DNA of 64,000 nucleotides from JAVBRD01 sp031548365 (GTDB lineage: Bacteria; Bacillota; Clostridia; Christensenellales; UBA1750): the NCBI GenBank assembly GCA_031548365.1, contig JAVBRD010000002.1:62001-126000 (forward strand), read 5' to 3'. This document shows positions 60,981 through 64,000 of the stretch, one piece after another. A program made the translations under genes and the position numbers. Numbering within the stretch: position 1 is the first letter of the stretch; each line of letters opens with the position of its first letter. A model generated the notes under the pieces. That model was not told the origin of the DNA. It searched no databases and worked only from the letters and a program-made list of their open reading frames with translations.

Positions 60981-61943
60981 ATGAAACTCGGTGTTTGCGC
61001 TGTCATGTTCGGAGACAAGACGCTGGCGGAAGCCGCAAAGGTGTGCAGGGAGCTCGGGCTTGGCGCGATGGAGCTGGGCTGCGGCGGGTATCCGGGAAAA
61101 GCCCATGTCAAGCCGGAAGAGCTGTTGGGCAGCCCCGCCAAAGTCGCGGAGCTGAAAAAGACCGTTGAGGGCGAGGGGCTCGTCATTTCCGCGCTGTCCT
61201 GCCACGGCAACCCTGTCCACCCGCAAAAGGCGATCGCGGATTCCTTCCACAACGATTTCGTCAATGCCGTTAAACTCGCGGAACAGCTGGGTGTTGAGCG
61301 CGTGGTCACGTTCTCGGGATGCCCGGGCGACGCGCCGGGCGCGAAGTATCCGAACTGGGTGACTTGCCCGTGGCCGGACGATTTCCTCGACATCCTCAAG
61401 TATCAGTGGGACGAAGTGCTCATTCCGTATTGGCGTGAGCAGGCCAAGTTTGTGGAGGACCACGGCGTCAAGGTCGCGCTAGAAATGCACCCGGGATTCG
61501 CGGTATACAACCCCGAGACTTGCCTGAAGCTTCGTGCTGCGACGTCTTCCGCTATCGGCGCGAATTTTGATCCTTCACACCTGTTCTGGCAGGGCATTGA
61601 CATCGTGGCGGCCATCCGCGCGATGGGGCCGGCCATCCACTACTTCCATGCCAAGGACACCAAGGTCGATCCGCTCAACAGCGGCGTCAACGGTGTGCTG
61701 GACACCAAACACTATGGCGACGAAATCCATCGCTCCTGGCTGTTCCGCGCTGTTGGCTACGGCCACAGCGAGGCCGAATGGAAGGACATTGTCTCCAACT
61801 TGCGCATGGTGGGGTACGACTGGGTTATGTCCATTGAGCATGAGGACAGCTTGATGACCTCGATGGAAGGCCTGAAGAAGGCGATCGACGTCTTGAAGGC
61901 CGCTGTTATGTTTCAGGCAAAAGGCGGTATGTTCTGGGCGTAG
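60981..61943 (+). CDS. sugar phosphate isomerase/epimerase, TIM-barrel family
   Basis: This 320-residue enzyme starts at ATG 60981 after AGGGAGG. Motifs VALEMHPGFAVYN, IGANFDPSHLFWQGID and IHYFHAKDTKVD supply the Glu, Asp, His and metal ligands of the xylose-isomerase-like TIM-barrel (AP endonuclease 2) family. It probably isomerises or epimerises a keto-sugar or inosose in the same pathway as the adjacent oxidoreductases. The specific substrate is unknown. Confidence 0.9.
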   Translation: MKLGVCAVMFGDKTLAEAAKVCRELGLGAMELGCGGYPGKAHVKPEELLGSPAKVAELKKTVEGEGLVISALSCHGNPVHPQKAIADSFHNDFVNAVKLAEQLGVERVVTFSGCPGDAPGAKYPNWVTCPWPDDFLDILKYQWDEVLIPYWREQAKFVEDHGVKVALEMHPGFAVYNPETCLKLRAATSSAIGANFDPSHLFWQGIDIVAAIRAMGPAIHYFHAKDTKVDPLNSGVNGVLDTKHYGDEIHRSWLFRAVGYGHSEAEWKDIVSNLRMVGYDWVMSIEHEDSLMTSMEGLKKAIDVLKAAVMFQAKGGMFWA

Positions 61944-61958
61944 GCGCATGAGAGCGAA

Positions 61959-61996
61959 AAGGCTCGCGAACGGCTGGATTCAGCGTTGCGAGCCTT
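61959..61996 (+). terminator. terminator-like stem-loop after the isomerase gene
   Basis: AAGGCTCGC (61959-61967) pairs with GCGAGCCTT (61988-61996), with inner GCTG/CAGC pairing and a GATT loop. Only a weak T-run follows, so termination may be partial. Confidence 0.65.
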
Positions 61997-62183
61997 CGTT
62001 GTCAATAACGTTATCTTTTCACGAAAGTGCCGTCATGTGGCGCTGAAGAAGCAGGGACACAAGAGCGAGTTTCGTGGCAATCGCGACAGGCACGCGCTGA
62101 GCGTCTTGGATTGAAGCCGACAAGTAAACGGAGACCGCAGGCTCAGGAATGCAAATCGCATGTAAAAGGAGGCGGCTATCGGG

Positions 62184-63095
62184 ATGGAGATCCTCACGCG
62201 TGAGCGTGCGGGCGCAGTGCTCAGCCTGTTTCCCGAGGGTGCGCGCATCTCGGGTGCACGGTTTTATCAGGAGGAGTACCTGCCCTGCCCCGCGTTTGTC
62301 GAAGTAGAGCTTGCGAACGGAGAAATGCGGACGGTCATCATCCGCTTCTCGCGCATCGGCATCTCGACGCTCGAACGCGAGTGCGATATCTACTCGGTTT
62401 TACGCGAAAACGGCTTGTCTGTGCCCGAAGTGCTCATCCCACCGAAGATGGGCGTTGACGGCGTGCCCTTCGCGGTGGTCGCGCAGCTGCCGGGTCAGAA
62501 CGTGCAAATGCTCGCGGAGACGCCCGGCGCGGATGTCGCGCGCGCGTCCGCCATGCTCCTTGACGCATTTGATCGCTTGCATAGCTTGACGGGCGCGGTT
62601 CGCCGCTCCCGACCCGGACGTAGGCTCGAAACGCATTCGCTCGCAGACGAGCTTTCCGATTATTACGCGGATCCTAAAGGCTGGGATGCCCACCCCGAGG
62701 TCAGGCGCGCGCTCGCGCTGTTGAATCGCGTTTTGCCGCGTATACAAACGCCCGCGGTTTTCTCAAATGGCGATAAGAATCCCGCGAATTTCCTCACAGA
62801 TGGGGGGAAAGTCACGGGGTATATCGATTTTGAGCACGCGTGCTTTGAGGACCCGCACTATGGCGTGGCCAAGTACGAGGTTTACGACATTGCTCCGTTT
62901 ACCCGCGCGGGGTTCGTCCCCGCGTATCTTGAACGCGCGGGGATTTCCGAGGTCGAGTTCTCTCCAAGGCTTGCGGTTCGCGCGTTGTGGACGCTCAGGC
63001 GCGAGGTCAACCCGACCGGTCTTGACGACCAAACCTATCGCGCGGCGACGCTGACCGTGCTCGCGCGCGCCAACAACCTGATGGAGGTATTCTAA
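62184..63095 (+). CDS. aminoglycoside-phosphotransferase-fold kinase
   Basis: This 303-residue cytoplasmic protein starts at ATG 62184, about 11 bases after AAAGGAGG. The catalytic-loop-like NGDKNPANF and the metal-binding YIDFEHACFEDP identify the APH/choline-kinase fold. The first residue of the usual HGD motif is Asn here. The substrate is probably a small molecule, perhaps a sugar or amino alcohol. It is followed with no spacer by an oxidoreductase gene, so antibiotic resistance is less likely than a metabolic role. Confidence 0.82.
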   Translation: MEILTRERAGAVLSLFPEGARISGARFYQEEYLPCPAFVEVELANGEMRTVIIRFSRIGISTLERECDIYSVLRENGLSVPEVLIPPKMGVDGVPFAVVAQLPGQNVQMLAETPGADVARASAMLLDAFDRLHSLTGAVRRSRPGRRLETHSLADELSDYYADPKGWDAHPEVRRALALLNRVLPRIQTPAVFSNGDKNPANFLTDGGKVTGYIDFEHACFEDPHYGVAKYEVYDIAPFTRAGFVPAYLERAGISEVEFSPRLAVRALWTLRREVNPTGLDDQTYRAATLTVLARANNLMEVF

Positions 63096-64000
63096 ATGGC
63101 CAAAACGCTCAATTTCGGACTTGTCGGTTACAAATTCATGGGAAAAGCGCACTCCAACGCGCTTGCGAGGATCCCTGTGTTTTTCGACACGGACGCGGCC
63201 ATCGTGCAGAAAGCACTGTGCGGGCGCGACGAGGAATGGGTGAGGCAAGCGGCGGGCAAGTTTGGTTGGCAGGAAATCGAGACGGACTGGCGGAGGTTAG
63301 TGTCACGCAAGGATATCGACTGCGTCGACATCGCCGCGCCGTCTAACTTTCACAAAGAAATCGCCATTGCGGCGGCGGAAAACGGGAAGCATATTTTTTG
63401 CGAAAAACCGCTCGCCCTCAGCCTTGCCGACTCGCGCGACATGCTCGCAGCGGTGAAAAGGGCCGGCGTGCGCAACCAAATCGGCTTTAACTACCGATTC
63501 GCACCGGCGCTGGTGCTTGCGAAAAAGATGATCGAGGAAGGAAAACTCGGCAAGCTTTTCCACTTCCGCGGTTCCTTTTTGCAGGATTGGATCATCGACC
63601 CCGAATTCCCCAAGGTCTGGCGGCTGGACAAAAAAGTGGCGGGTTCGGGTTCGCTGGGCGATCTGGGCGCGCATGTGATCGATGCCGCGCGATACCTCGT
63701 GGGCGATTTCGCGCGCGTGATCGGGATGAGCAAGACGTTTGTCAAGGAGCGGCCTTTGGTGGAGCGTATGACGGGGTTGTCCGGAAAAGCGGCTGCCGAC
63801 GCGCCGCGCGCCGAGGTGGACGTTGATGATGCGACCATGCTGATGTTCGAGTTTGAAAACGGCGCGTTGGGCACGGTGGAAGCCACGCGCTTCGCGCAGG
63901 GGCACAAAAATGCCTTGTGCTTAGAGATCAACGGCGAGAAAGGATCAATCAAGTTTGAGTTCGAGCGCATGAACGAGCTGTGGTATTTTTGCGCGTCTGA
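63096..64000 (+). CDS. Gfo/Idh/MocA-family oxidoreductase (second copy, 3' end outside window)
   Basis: The start is ATG 63096, directly after the previous stop, and the frame stays open to the window edge (301 residues seen). [20 protein letters not shown] is the NAD(P)-binding start, and [14 protein letters not shown] carries the conserved [23 protein letters not shown] is the expected active-site segment. It belongs to a different subgroup from the protein at 59921 and probably works in the same sugar pathway. Confidence 0.92.
   Translation, partial: MAKTLNFGLVGYKFMGKAHSNALARIPVFFDTDAAIVQKALCGRDEEWVRQAAGKFGWQEIETDWRRLVSRKDIDCVDIAAPSNFHKEIAIAAAENGKHIFCEKPLALSLADSRDMLAAVKRAGVRNQIGFNYRFAPALVLAKKMIEEGKLGKLFHFRGSFLQDWIIDPEFPKVWRLDKKVAGSGSLGDLGAHVIDAARYLVGDFARVIGMSKTFVKERPLVERMTGLSGKAAADAPRAEVDVDDATMLMFEFENGALGTVEATRFAQGHKNALCLEINGEKGSIKFEFERMNELWYFCAS

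Noticed and set aside
62184..63095. Aminoglycoside resistance gene
   Set aside because: The fold matches, but the gene is embedded in a sugar-catabolism operon and the catalytic loop differs, so a metabolic kinase is more likely.

Overview
The window reads as a GC-rich chromosome segment of an anaerobic, probably low-oxygen carbohydrate-degrading bacterium. Strong AGGAGG ribosome sites, frequent GTG and TTG starts, an LplB/YtcP-type sugar ABC importer, a large membrane-anchored AraC regulator and a 7TMR-type sensor kinase point to Bacillota (Clostridia-like). Some Chloroflexota traits, such as the Pro/Ala/Thr-rich lipoprotein linker, mean this is not certain. Almost every gene is on the + strand. 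No tRNA, rRNA or CRISPR array was seen.

Bases 1-8006 carry the end of an unknown gene, an RNase J-like metallo-beta-lactamase-fold protein, a large Cys-rich Ig-like/GLUG-repeat protein, a decayed DUF4357 gene and a Cys-type sulfatase. Bases 8327-18687 form a polysaccharide-use locus. It has two paralogous heparinase II/III-family proteins flanking a membrane-anchored AraC regulator (- strand), two ABC permeases and a lipoprotein substrate-binding protein. The sulfatase and both heparinase-like proteins lack signal peptides, so import before intracellular lyase and sulfatase action is the natural model. Bases 18688-19860 are mostly debris, including a truncated IS5-family transposase. A sensor kinase and OmpR-type regulator pair follows (19861-22504) and ends in a strong terminator.

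The main content is a 37-kb, single-strand contractile injection system (CIS) locus, 22622-59822. Its structural part runs AAA+ ATPase, two basic or amphipathic unknowns, a YbjN-like protein, sheath, tube, a tail-assembly-type protein, DUF6760-like protein, second tube protein, a 1276-residue Arg-rich disordered protein, LysM tube-baseplate protein, gpD-like hub, gpV-like spike, gp25, two baseplate-J-like proteins, tail protein I-like, a 587-residue unknown, DUF4255 (Pvc16-type) cap protein, a beta-domain protein and a PAAR-like tip. Capsid, portal, terminase and T6SS membrane-complex genes are absent, so it is neither a prophage nor a classical type VI system.

Within and after the structural genes lies an unusual membrane module: a pseudokinase-like protein with a C-terminal membrane segment, a 20-repeat MORN protein with an N-terminal membrane segment, a propeller/Cache/HAMP/class III cyclase-like protein lacking both metal-binding aspartates, a small Cache-like membrane protein, a propeller-Cache-MFS fusion, and a sigma-factor-like domain fused through a membrane segment to an extracytoplasmic domain with 14 TDTP-type hexapeptides. 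This suggests a membrane-tethered, signal-gated CIS and is the most novel feature here.

After a strong terminator, 59921-64000 holds a small sugar-catabolism operon: two Gfo/Idh/MocA oxidoreductases (the second runs off the window), a TIM-barrel sugar isomerase/epimerase and an aminoglycoside-phosphotransferase-fold kinase.
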